11,763 nt of DNA from Acholeplasmataceae bacterium UBA6190 (lineage in GTDB: Bacteria > Bacillota_I > Bacilli_A > Acholeplasmatales > Acholeplasmataceae), in contig DITG01000038.1 of assembly GCA_002422045.1 (NCBI GenBank), positions 1-11,763 on the forward strand, read 5' to 3'. Shown in pieces: positions 5,744-11,763 of this stretch (the first letter of the stretch is position 1; each line of letters starts with the position of its first letter). The translations under genes were made by a program, and so were the position numbers. The notes under the pieces were generated by a model. It saw only the letters and a program-made list of their open reading frames with translations, was not told where the DNA came from and made no database searches.

Positions 5744-7558
5744 TTAATCCTCTTTCTTGGCTTGCTGATAGGTGAGCCGTGCTTCAAGTTTTTCGAGTTC
5801 AAGTTTTAGCGCATTGGGACATTTTTCTCCAATGGTATCGTAATAGGATCTCAGTGATTTCACTTCTTCAAGCCATTCTTGAATATCGACTTCAAGCAGT
5901 TTTTCCATCGCACCAGGTTTCATGGACAAACCTCTGATATCGATGGCATCAAGGGTCGGCATATTCCCAATCGGAGTCACAACAGCTGGCGCTTGTCCGT
6001 CACAACGCTCAAAGATCCATTTCAAGACTCTGGAATTATGACCAAAGCCTGGCCAGATGAAATCACCTGACTCATCTTTTCTGAACCAGTTGACATAATA
6101 GATTTTCGGTAGCAAGGCATCGTTAGAGCGCTTGCCCATATCGAGCCAGTGTTTCAAATAATCACCGACATGATACCCAATGAACGGAAGCATGGCAAAC
6201 GGGTCACGTCTGACCACACCAATCTGATTTGAAATGGAGGCTGCAGTGATTTCTGAACCCATCATCGAGCCCATGAAAACACCATGCGCAAATGATAAGG
6301 ATTCATGCACAAGCGGGATGGTCGAAGGTCTTCTGCCGCCGACAAGAATAGCAGAAATCATGACACCTTCGGGATTTTCCCATTCAGGGGCGATGACAGG
6401 ACATTGTTTCGCAGCAACCGTGAAACGGGAATTTGGATGGGCAGCTGGCGTCTTTTTGGATGCATTCCAGTCTTCTTGTTTCCAATCAAGAAGATGATCT
6501 GGGGTCGGACCATCAATACCTTCCCACCAGACATCTAGGTCATCAGTGAGTGCGACATTGGTGAAGATCGTGTTTTTTCGAATCGACATCATGGCATTCG
6601 GATTGGATTGATAGGAAGTGCCTTTGGCAACACCGAAAAATCCAGCTTCCGGATTGATGGCATACAGATGTCCATCTTCTTTCATCCAAAGCCATGCGAT
6701 ATCATCACCGACCGTTTCAACTTTCCAGCCTGGAAGTGTCGGAACGAGCATGGATAAATTCGTTTTACCACATGCGGATGGGAAAGCACCTAAAATGTAT
6801 TTGACATTGCCTTCAGGATTCGTGAGTTTCAAAATGAGCATATGCTCTGCCATCCAGTTTTCTTCTTTGGCAATCACAGAAGCGATTCTCAAAGCAAGAC
6901 ACTTTTTACCGAGTAGTGCGTTGCCACCATATCCGGAACCATAGGACCAAATCAGTTTTTCTTCTGGAAAATGTGCGATATATTTCTGTTCAATCGGAGC
7001 AGATGGCCAAGGCAAATCCGCTTGACCAGGTTCGAGTGGATAACCAACAGAATGCAAACATGGAATGAAAAACTTCAAGTCATTCAGTTTTTCTAAAACT
7101 GCTTTACCCATTCTGGTCATGATCCTCATGTTGACAACCACATACAAACTGTCTGTGAGCTCAATGCCAATCTTTGACAAAGGGGAACCAAAGGGTCCCA
7201 TCATGAATGGAATGACATACATGGTTCTGCCTTTCATCGATCCCTTGTAGAGTGAAAGCATGGTTGTCTTGAGTTCACCGGGTTCTACCCAATTGTTCGT
7301 AGGACCTGCATCTGACTGATGGACTGATGCAATGAATGTCCGGTCCTCAACCCGTGCAACATCGGATGGATCACTGAAAAACGCATAAGATCCCGGTCGC
7401 TTTTCAGGATTGAGTGCAACTGCCTTTCCAGACTGTGTGAGTTCAGCCATCATTAGATCGTTTTCTTCCTGTGAGCCGTCACACCAGTAGATCTTATCCG
7501 GTGAGCAAAGAACTGCCATTTCTTTGACCCAAGCATGTAACTCTGTGTATGATTTCAT
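5744..7558 (-). CDS. pckG: Phosphoenolpyruvate carboxykinase (GTP)
   Basis: This cytoplasmic enzyme interconverts oxaloacetate + GTP with phosphoenolpyruvate + GDP + CO2, linking C4 acids to gluconeogenesis or, run in reverse, fixing CO2 anaplerotically. At 604 aa it matches the GTP class; ATP-type enzymes are about 530 aa and unrelated in sequence. Visible family marks are RVEDRT (R-loop, near 69-74), YGGNALLGKKC with a metal-binding Lys (210-220), a metal-ligand His in AEHM (near 239), the P-loop GAFPSACGKTN with the reactive Cys263 and Lys265 (257-267), GDDIAW (284-289) and GFFGVAKGT (307-314). No key residue is missing. The start at 7558 is supported by GGGAG 6 bases upstream. It lies 36 bases after an acetyltransferase gene and 6 before the MFS gene. 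A small hairpin in the upstream gap is described separately. GTP-PEPCK is less usual than the ATP type in low-GC Gram-positive bacteria. Confidence 0.97.
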   Translation of the reverse strand: MKSYTELHAWVKEMAVLCSPDKIYWCDGSQEENDLMMAELTQSGKAVALNPEKRPGSYAFFSDPSDVARVEDRTFIASVHQSDAGPTNNWVEPGELKTTMLSLYKGSMKGRTMYVIPFMMGPFGSPLSKIGIELTDSLYVVVNMRIMTRMGKAVLEKLNDLKFFIPCLHSVGYPLEPGQADLPWPSAPIEQKYIAHFPEEKLIWSYGSGYGGNALLGKKCLALRIASVIAKEENWMAEHMLILKLTNPEGNVKYILGAFPSACGKTNLSMLVPTLPGWKVETVGDDIAWLWMKEDGHLYAINPEAGFFGVAKGTSYQSNPNAMMSIRKNTIFTNVALTDDLDVWWEGIDGPTPDHLLDWKQEDWNASKKTPAAHPNSRFTVAAKQCPVIAPEWENPEGVMISAILVGGRRPSTIPLVHESLSFAHGVFMGSMMGSEITAASISNQIGVVRRDPFAMLPFIGYHVGDYLKHWLDMGKRSNDALLPKIYYVNWFRKDESGDFIWPGFGHNSRVLKWIFERCDGQAPAVVTPIGNMPTLDAIDIRGLSMKPGAMEKLLEVDIQEWLEEVKSLRSYYDTIGEKCPNALKLELEKLEARLTYQQAKKED

Positions 7559-7575
7559 TGTTTCTCCCTATTTTA

Positions 7576-7590
7576 ACCTGAGTTTCAGGT
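7576..7590 (-). other. Small hairpin in the pckG leader region
   Basis: Minus-strand ACCTGA, loop AAC, TCAGGT forms a perfect 6-bp stem 4 bases after the stop of the upstream acetyltransferase, followed by TTAAAAT and then the pckG ribosome binding site. It may be a weak terminator or an operator. The short stem and lack of a true U-run keep confidence low. Confidence 0.3.
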
Positions 7591-7594
7591 ATCG

Positions 7595-8113
7595 TTAAGT
7601 TCTCAGTTTAATCCAGTAACGCTGTATGAAATGATCGATATCATAAACTTCATTATCGAGGATACCACCATTGTTTTGGATGACTTTTGATGATCCGATA
7701 TTGGTCTTGTCACACGTGATCAAGACTTCTGGAATATTGAAAAGTCTGCAATATTCAAAACTCATCTTCAACATCAGTGAACCCAATCCTTGTTTTCGAT
7801 AAGATGGTGATATTCCATACCCAATATGACCTCTCAGTTCATAGAGTCTCTGATTGAGAAAATGTCTTAAGCTTAAAGCACCCACAATGGTTTGATGATC
7901 GTCAATCATCACATAGATGGTTTCAGGGACCCTGTTCACCGGATCGATACTGTTATCCTCGTTTTTGTCAAGAAATTCAAGATACTCTTCAAATGTTTTC
8001 CCAAGAAGCCTTGCACTGTATGGTACAATCAGATTTTCATCTTTCCAGTCTTCTATGAAGACTAGGTATGAAGCCTTATCTTCAGGTTTTAAAATTCTCA
8101 GTGTGTAACTCAT
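7595..8113 (-). CDS. GNAT family N-acetyltransferase
   Basis: A single-domain acetyltransferase of 172 aa using acetyl-CoA. The central strand HIGYGISPSYRKQGLGSLML (residues 96-115) contains the pyrophosphate-binding RKQGLG turn, and CDKTNIGSSKVIQNNGG (134-150) is the typical later Asn/helix segment. The N-terminal part (YTLRILKPEDKASYLVFIEDW, then a charged stretch with FEEYLEFLDKNED) is like the predicted acetyltransferases common in low-GC Gram-positive bacteria. Substrate is not identifiable: amino acids, amines, antibiotics and protein N-termini are all possible. A strong AAGGAG site 6 bases before the ATG fixes the start. It lies 16 bases after the kinase gene and is probably the last member of the acetyltransferase/kinase series before pckG. 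Confidence 0.88.
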   Translation of the reverse strand: MSYTLRILKPEDKASYLVFIEDWKDENLIVPYSARLLGKTFEEYLEFLDKNEDNSIDPVNRVPETIYVMIDDHQTIVGALSLRHFLNQRLYELRGHIGYGISPSYRKQGLGSLMLKMSFEYCRLFNIPEVLITCDKTNIGSSKVIQNNGGILDNEVYDIDHFIQRYWIKLRT

Positions 8114-8129
8114 GGTATGCTCCTTGATA

Positions 8130-8693
8130 TCATTGGACCGATGAAACGGATTGGATCCAATCGTTGACTTTCTTCAAACATGCCTGATAGTCTAGATCTG
8201 TGAATACGGTTGTATCGATAAAAAGACTTGACTCACCATAAATCAACGGATCATCAGGAATCATCGATCTTAAAAAGACTTCATAATGCATCAAACCAGT
8301 TGAACGATGGACAGGATGTCTTTCCTGATCACGCTTGACATAACGCTCATAGAGCACTTCTGGATCACCTGATAAGACAAGGGTGAGTGTTTGATAGCCT
8401 TTTGACTGGTTCAAGGCATAGAGTTCAGCAAGTTCGATGGGTTTGAAATTACTCTCTAAAATGACCAAGTCATTGAATGCTAAAACATCTTGAATGAGTT
8501 TTTTCATCAGTTGGAAAGTTGCTCTGGAAAGTTTTAAATTCTCTTCACGATTGGCAAATCCGATGGTATCACCGAGGACTTCTTTGAGTGTATCCTTGTT
8601 GAACACAATCGCATTCAGATCTTTGGACAAAGCCTTGGATATGGTTGATTTGAGTGCGGCAAGATTGCCTGCAACCAAGATGACTTTTTTCAT
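8130..8693 (-). CDS. P-loop small kinase-like protein (zeta-toxin/AAA_33 type) with atypical Walker A
   Basis: A 187-aa P-loop NTPase resembling small kinases of the AAA_33, zeta-toxin and chloramphenicol-phosphotransferase group, which move the gamma phosphate of ATP or GTP to a small molecule. MKKVILVAGNLAALKST opens the protein. The Walker A site is G9-N-L-A-A-L14-K15-S16-T17, with Leu where the consensus GxxxxGK[ST] has its second Gly. Asp34 in FNKDTLKEVLG is where related kinases hold a substrate or phosphate acceptor. DLVILESNF (75-83) is a Walker-B-like strand, and RYVKRDQERHPVH (117-129) is an Arg-rich lid. All later elements are kinase-like, so the gene is not obviously decayed. The ATG directly follows the TGA of the preceding acetyltransferase, with AGGAG 6 bases upstream, so translation is coupled. 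No antitoxin-like partner is adjacent, which argues against a zeta toxin. Substrate unknown. Confidence 0.82.
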   Translation of the reverse strand: MKKVILVAGNLAALKSTISKALSKDLNAIVFNKDTLKEVLGDTIGFANREENLKLSRATFQLMKKLIQDVLAFNDLVILESNFKPIELAELYALNQSKGYQTLTLVLSGDPEVLYERYVKRDQERHPVHRSTGLMHYEVFLRSMIPDDPLIYGESSLFIDTTVFTDLDYQACLKKVNDWIQSVSSVQ

Positions 8694-9242
8694 TCATGAC
8701 TCCTGACGGATAATACCATAGAGGATGACATGCTCATAATGGTCATTTTTCATGATGTGGTCAATTTGTCTGCCTTCATATGTCATACCTGCTTTAATCA
8801 TGACTTTGCCTGAAGCGGGATTGGATTCGAAATGTCTGGCATAGATCCGGTGAAACTGCTTAACCTTGAATGCCCATTCGATGACAGCTTTGACGGCTTC
8901 AGTGGCATAGCCACATCCCCAATGTTCTTCTCCAATCCAATAGCCGATTTCGCCGTTATGCCACACCTTGTTATTGCCAAGACCAACAGCACCGATCAAT
9001 GTTCCTGATGATTTGGATGTGATGGCAAACTCATATCTAATATCTTCATCAAACCACCCTTGATGCATCTGAATCCATCCAATCGCCGATTCAATGGGAT
9101 AGGGAAAAGGTAGTGCCAAGGTTGACTTGGCCAAGTTGATGTTATTGCAATAATGGGAGACCATTTTGGCATCGTCTTGTGTGAAACGTCTTAAGATGAG
9201 TCGTTCGGTTTCAATCGTTTGATGATGAGGATGGTAGATCAT
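8694..9242 (-). CDS. GNAT acetyltransferase, RimJ/RimL-like (Acetyltransf_3)
   Basis: An Acetyltransf_3-type protein of 182 aa. It begins with the hallmark ETERLILRRFTQDDA (11-25), continues with GWFDEDIRYEFAITSKSSGTLIGAVGL (62-88) and a GEIGYWIGEEHWGCGYATEA segment (97-116) where the acetyl-CoA pyrophosphate loop lies, and ends with HRIYARHFESNPASGKVMIKAGM (131-153). RimJ and RimL acetylate ribosomal protein N-termini, but most members of this large group have unknown, often small-molecule, targets. GAAGGAG 6 bases upstream supports the start. Its ATG overlaps the TGA of the preceding gene (ATGA, 9239-9242), and its own TGA abuts the ATG of the kinase gene, so the three proteins are probably made in linked amounts. 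Confidence 0.9.
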   Translation of the reverse strand: MIYHPHHQTIETERLILRRFTQDDAKMVSHYCNNINLAKSTLALPFPYPIESAIGWIQMHQGWFDEDIRYEFAITSKSSGTLIGAVGLGNNKVWHNGEIGYWIGEEHWGCGYATEAVKAVIEWAFKVKQFHRIYARHFESNPASGKVMIKAGMTYEGRQIDHIMKNDHYEHVILYGIIRQES

Positions 9243-10009
9243 GCGTTCTCCTTCAAATACTTTGTTTTTTTATGAATGAATATGTAATCACCGATGTGTT
9301 CGAATCCCCAAGCATGATACATGTCTTTGGGTGTATCCATCATGTCACAAACCAAATAAACACGCTTGATTTGTAATGTCTTCAACTCTTGAATGACATG
9401 AGCCATCAATGCTGAACCGTAACCCTTTTTCTGATGTGAATCATTGATGACAAAATCATCGATTTTCGCATCACTGCCATCGATGAACACATTGACGTGA
9501 CCGATGACTTGATCATCTTCAATGACTTCATAATAACTGTAATTGGGCGTTTGGAATAATACTTCACGTTGTCTGGTAACATTGCCTAAAGCATAAGGAA
9601 TGCCATACTCTTTGTTTTCTTCAAAGAGAAATTCAAAAAAACGGTCTGCCTGATCTTCCCTGACTTTTCTGACCATAATTTCTCTTTTCACAGGAATGAC
9701 AAGTTTATCGATCATCTGTGCAAAATAGCCATTCATCTGAACGGAATACGGCAAGATATGTTTCAGTTTGGATAGTGGGATTTGATACTCAATCCGGTAG
9801 TTTGCAAATCTTTTTTCAAATTGACGAGACAAATAATTGGACACATCATCAATCAAGAGCTGTCTGTTTAAGACGTGCATGTAATTGTGATAGTATTTGT
9901 CAGTTTGTCTGTCATCTTCTGTAATATTTCCGTATTTTGTTTTGATGATTTCTGAAAACATCGAAGCATACTTGATTTCCATCTCAATGATTCGGTTCAA
10001 TTTGAGCAT
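9239..10009 (-). CDS. GNAT acetyltransferase with uncharacterised N-terminal domain
   Basis: A 256-aa protein. Residues about 112-250 are a GNAT domain: IMVRKVREDQADRFFEFL, YYEVIEDDQVIGHVNVFID (159-177), AKIDDFVINDSHQKKGYGSALM (181-202) with the acetyl-CoA loop QKKGYG, and CDMMDTPKDMYHAWGFEHIGDYIFIHK, ending in the usual aromatic/Gly pattern. Residues 1-110 are mainly charged, with no motif I recognise (NYMHVLNRQLLID, RFANYRIEYQIPLSKLKHIL). They may be a degenerate second GNAT fold or a substrate-recognition domain. The first ATG is supported by a very strong GGGAGGGGG ribosome binding site about 8 bases upstream. It overlaps the next acetyltransferase by four bases and follows the Nudix gene by 18. 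Substrate unknown. Confidence 0.85.
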   Translation of the reverse strand: MLKLNRIIEMEIKYASMFSEIIKTKYGNITEDDRQTDKYYHNYMHVLNRQLLIDDVSNYLSRQFEKRFANYRIEYQIPLSKLKHILPYSVQMNGYFAQMIDKLVIPVKREIMVRKVREDQADRFFEFLFEENKEYGIPYALGNVTRQREVLFQTPNYSYYEVIEDDQVIGHVNVFIDGSDAKIDDFVINDSHQKKGYGSALMAHVIQELKTLQIKRVYLVCDMMDTPKDMYHAWGFEHIGDYIFIHKKTKYLKENA

Positions 10010-10027
10010 GATATCCCCCTCCCTGGG

Positions 10028-10609
10028 TTAAATGGTTTGAGATTTTTGTTTTAACTTGATTGATTCAATGGCTTTGAATGCCTTCAAATAGACAGGTTTC
10101 ATGCGAGGTTCCGTGACATGACTGAATACCTCGTCCATCATAAACCACTGAACACCTTGATTTTCATCGGGTTTGGAGATGAGTTTTTCAGTGGTGTCTG
10201 CGATTAACAAGAATGTCGCATTCAAATGCAAATGATCGGGAACATATTTCCCTTTTTTGATGTGATTGCCAACATAAATCACATCAATCGTGAAAATGTC
10301 ATGTTGATAGGGTCTGACTTTAGTGATTCCAGTTTCTTCCATCGCTTCTTCGATGGCAACATGAAGCAAATCCGGATTTCCGTCATTATGTCCGCCGACC
10401 CATGACCATGAATCATAGATGTTGTGGTATGCAAAAAGGACTTGATCCATCGTTTCATTGACAATGATTGCAGAACTCGTGATGTGAGCAACCAGATTGG
10501 TTCTTTCCAAGCAATCTGGGTTCCTCTTGATAAAATCAAGAATAAGTCTTTGGTCGACTTCTTCTTGTTCAGTTCTTGGTTGATAGTTTTCAAACATCTC
10601 TTTGAACAT
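10028..10609 (-). CDS. Nudix hydrolase, GGHxDG subfamily, with altered Nudix box
   Basis: A 193-aa Nudix protein; the family hydrolyses nucleoside diphosphates linked to another moiety with divalent metal. The box runs from Gly73 to Ile95. The catalytic glutamates are kept (Glu88, Glu91, Glu92, then Gly94), but consensus Glu at 79 is Pro and the consensus Arg at 87 is Glu. The upstream WSWVGGHNDGNPDLL is the GGHxDG form seen in a group of Firmicutes Nudix proteins whose substrates are mostly unknown. The N-terminal 40 residues (RTEQEEVDQRLILDFIKRNPDCLER) are typical of that group, and a VQWFMMDEVF strand/helix ends the fold. The start at 10609 has AAGGAG 5 bases upstream; a second ATG four codons in is less well placed. 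It follows the hydrolase gene by 9 bases and precedes the large GNAT by 18, consistent with one transcript. Confidence 0.87.
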   Translation of the reverse strand: MFKEMFENYQPRTEQEEVDQRLILDFIKRNPDCLERTNLVAHITSSAIIVNETMDQVLFAYHNIYDSWSWVGGHNDGNPDLLHVAIEEAMEETGITKVRPYQHDIFTIDVIYVGNHIKKGKYVPDHLHLNATFLLIADTTEKLISKPDENQGVQWFMMDEVFSHVTEPRMKPVYLKAFKAIESIKLKQKSQTI

Positions 10610-10618
10610 ACTGACTCC

Positions 10619-11344
10619 TTAAACAGAACTGTTAATGAAGTTGATGATGGCATCCACTGTCAGGTTCTGTTGGGTTACTGGTGTGATCTCGGCTTCCAAA
10701 TCGCCTGCTTGAGCACCATAGTTTGCGAATCCGCTATGGTTTCCACCCTCAATGATGACATAAGTTGTCAGGATAGGATTATTCACTTTTGTTGTTTCAA
10801 CCTGATCCATCGATAGTACGCCATCTTGGGTTCCATAGATGGAAAGCATCGTGAGTGATGTATCCGATAAATCTGAGGAGGCATAGGCAGATAGTACAAT
10901 GAGTCCTATGAGACGTTCGGGATATTTTGCTGCAAATGTCGATGCCATCGCTCCCCCGAGCGAATGGCCCATGATGAACCAAGACTCAATCTCATGATAA
11001 TCCTCTATCACATCAATTGCAAGATTTGATCCAAAAACTGCAAGATTAAATGGCATTTTGACAGAGACGACAAAGTACCCTTCATGGGCAAGTTTCAGTA
11101 AGAACAAGTCATAAGCCCGTTCATCGACTTTGCCACCTTGGTAGAAAACAATACCAATTTCTGCATTTGGATTTCCATAGGTGACAACTTTACGATTCTC
11201 AAGGATCACAATATCTTCATAAGAATCGTCTTCATAAGGCATCAATCGATAAAAGTCCAACGTATAGATGAAGAAAGCCAAAAAAAGGGTGAGGATAACA
11301 CCTAAAATGATGGCAAAAATCTTGATGCTTCTTCTTTTGAACAT
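10619..11344 (-). CDS. Membrane-anchored alpha/beta hydrolase
   Basis: A 241-aa serine hydrolase of the alpha/beta fold (Abhydrolase_5-like). Residues 1-7 are basic and 8-28 form one hydrophobic helix with no obvious signal peptidase site, so it is probably an N-in anchor placing the enzyme domain outside the membrane. The nucleophile elbow is GHSLGG with Ser128. Asp174 in YGTQDG and His203 in GGNHSGF complete the triad. An oxyanion-type IGIVFYQGG segment (63-71) precedes these. The length fits the family. The substrate could be an ester, thioester or peptide bond and cannot be told. The start at 11344 is backed by AGGAG 7 bases upstream, and this site overlaps the TAG stop of the DUF1801 gene, 9 bases away. 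Confidence 0.9.
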   Translation of the reverse strand: MFKRRSIKIFAIILGVILTLFLAFFIYTLDFYRLMPYEDDSYEDIVILENRKVVTYGNPNAEIGIVFYQGGKVDERAYDLFLLKLAHEGYFVVSVKMPFNLAVFGSNLAIDVIEDYHEIESWFIMGHSLGGAMASTFAAKYPERLIGLIVLSAYASSDLSDTSLTMLSIYGTQDGVLSMDQVETTKVNNPILTTYVIIEGGNHSGFANYGAQAGDLEAEITPVTQQNLTVDAIINFINSSV

Positions 11345-11353
11345 AATAGACTC

Positions 11354-11761
11354 CTAATCGATGATGGTGACAAAGTCATACTTAAGAACATCTTCTGTTG
11401 CTTTTTTGATCAATAGTTTCAAGATATCCAAATCCACATCACTCAGACGATTGATGTAAAGACATCCCTTGCCTATCTTATGTTTACCAAGTTGTTTGAG
11501 TTCCTCATACTGAATGATGTCAAAACTCATGTAAAGTGTCAGTGCGAGTTTACGATTGGCAAAACCAAATCTAGGCATATCCCCTTCATGTCCAGATGGG
11601 TATTTGTAGTGTAATTTGCCAAATCCAACGATCGAACCCCACATGACGGGATTTTTACCTGTCAATAGTTTTCCGATGATGATCAATGTTTCAACGTCAG
11701 CAATTCGCTGAGGTTCTATCGTTTTTAAGAAAGAATCGATTTGTAGATCAGTTATTTCCAT
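11354..11761 (-). CDS. DUF1801 domain-containing protein
   Basis: A 135-aa protein of the DUF1801 (YdhG-like) family. Diagnostic stretches are MWGSIVGFGKLHYKYPSG (residues 40-57), then a short EGDMPRFGFANRK loop, the strand ALTLYMSF (73-80), and LGKHKIGKGCLYINRLSDVDLDILKLLI (91-118). Length is typical. The family is small, cytoplasmic and widespread in bacteria, with an alpha/beta fold and no agreed function. The ATG lies at the very right edge, so its ribosome binding site and promoter, and a possibly longer start, are outside the window. Its TAG stop forms part of the next gene's ribosome binding site (TAGGAG). No catalytic residue can be named. Confidence 0.85.
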   Translation of the reverse strand: MEITDLQIDSFLKTIEPQRIADVETLIIIGKLLTGKNPVMWGSIVGFGKLHYKYPSGHEGDMPRFGFANRKLALTLYMSFDIIQYEELKQLGKHKIGKGCLYINRLSDVDLDILKLLIKKATEDVLKYDFVTIID

Positions 11762-11763
11762 AG

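Noticed and set aside
6234..6944. Open + strand frames opposite pckG, 77-108 residues
   Set aside because: They are antisense shadows of a strongly conserved gene, lack ribosome binding sites and have no recognisable protein features.
7564..7598. Promoter for pckG: TTAACG, 17-base spacer, TAAAAT on the minus strand
   Set aside because: The hexamers look fair, but the start point would fall downstream of the pckG ribosome binding site, leaving it out of the transcript. The match is probably chance, overlapping the hairpin.
8130..8693. Toxin-antitoxin system (zeta-like toxin)
   Set aside because: The kinase resembles the zeta fold, but no small epsilon-like antitoxin adjoins it; both neighbours are acetyltransferases.
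10279..10653. 124-residue minus-strand frame overlapping the Nudix gene
   Set aside because: It is an alternative frame of the same strand with no motif, while the other frame carries the Nudix box and a good ribosome binding site.
10424..10816. 130-residue + strand frame across the Nudix/hydrolase junction
   Set aside because: It spans two well-supported minus-strand genes, has no ribosome binding site, and its composition is cysteine- and aromatic-rich as expected for an antisense frame.
1162..11761. Mycoplasma genetic code (TGA = Trp)
   Set aside because: TGA ends the ogt, kinase and two GNAT genes at family-appropriate lengths, and Trp in all proteins uses TGG.
1..11763. CRISPR array, tRNA, rRNA, riboswitch or insertion sequence
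   Set aside because: No regularly spaced repeats, no clover-leaf or conserved RNA segments, no transposase and no flanking inverted repeats were found on reading both strands.

Overview
The window holds 14 protein-coding genes and almost no intergenic space. One gene runs on the + strand and is cut by the left edge. The other 13 form an unbroken minus-strand series from the right edge to about position 1162. No rRNA, tRNA, CRISPR array, insertion sequence or long repeat was seen, and no gene-free stretch exceeds about 90 bases. Spaced AGGAG-type ribosome binding sites, short gaps, moderate-to-low GC (roughly 40% by eye) and the protein families (YxjI/LURP-one-like, DUF1801, many GNATs) suggest a low-GC Gram-positive relative (Bacillota, or an Acholeplasma-like member of Mycoplasmatota). 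TGA is used as a stop in several genes and Trp is encoded by TGG, so the standard bacterial code applies and mycoplasma code 4 does not. The exact lineage is an inference.

Layout, left to right: (1) 1-1113 (+), the C-terminal part of a hybrid sensor histidine kinase (phosphoacceptor His, ATPase domain, receiver). A bidirectional terminator hairpin at 1124-1156 separates it from the convergent minus-strand genes. (2) 3268-1162 (-), a three-gene unit with its own promoter candidate: LURP-one/YxjI-like protein, DNA-alkyl cysteine methyltransferase (ogt), M20 amidohydrolase. For all three, the ribosome binding site or promoter argues for a start downstream of the longest frame. (3) 4480-3359 (-), a membrane-bound GGDEF diguanylate cyclase. 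(4) 7558-4520 (-), GTP-dependent phosphoenolpyruvate carboxykinase followed 6 bases later by an MFS transporter. (5) 11761-7595 (-), a tightly packed accessory series: DUF1801 protein, membrane-anchored alpha/beta hydrolase, Nudix hydrolase, a 256-aa GNAT with an extra N-terminal domain, a RimJ/RimL-like GNAT, a small P-loop kinase with an abnormal Walker A motif, and another GNAT.

Genes in block 5 abut or overlap (ATGA overlap, stop next to start, gaps of 0-18 bases) and are probably co-transcribed. Their families modify small molecules or proteins (acetyl transfer, phosphoryl transfer, nucleotide hydrolysis), but nothing fixes a shared substrate. PEPCK is the only central metabolic enzyme. 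The two signalling proteins (hybrid kinase, diguanylate cyclase) are not adjacent and no link between them is visible. I found no clear evidence of a wholly new system. The best leads are the altered Walker A motif, the altered Nudix box and the uncharacterised N-terminal domain of the large GNAT, all within the same coupled series.
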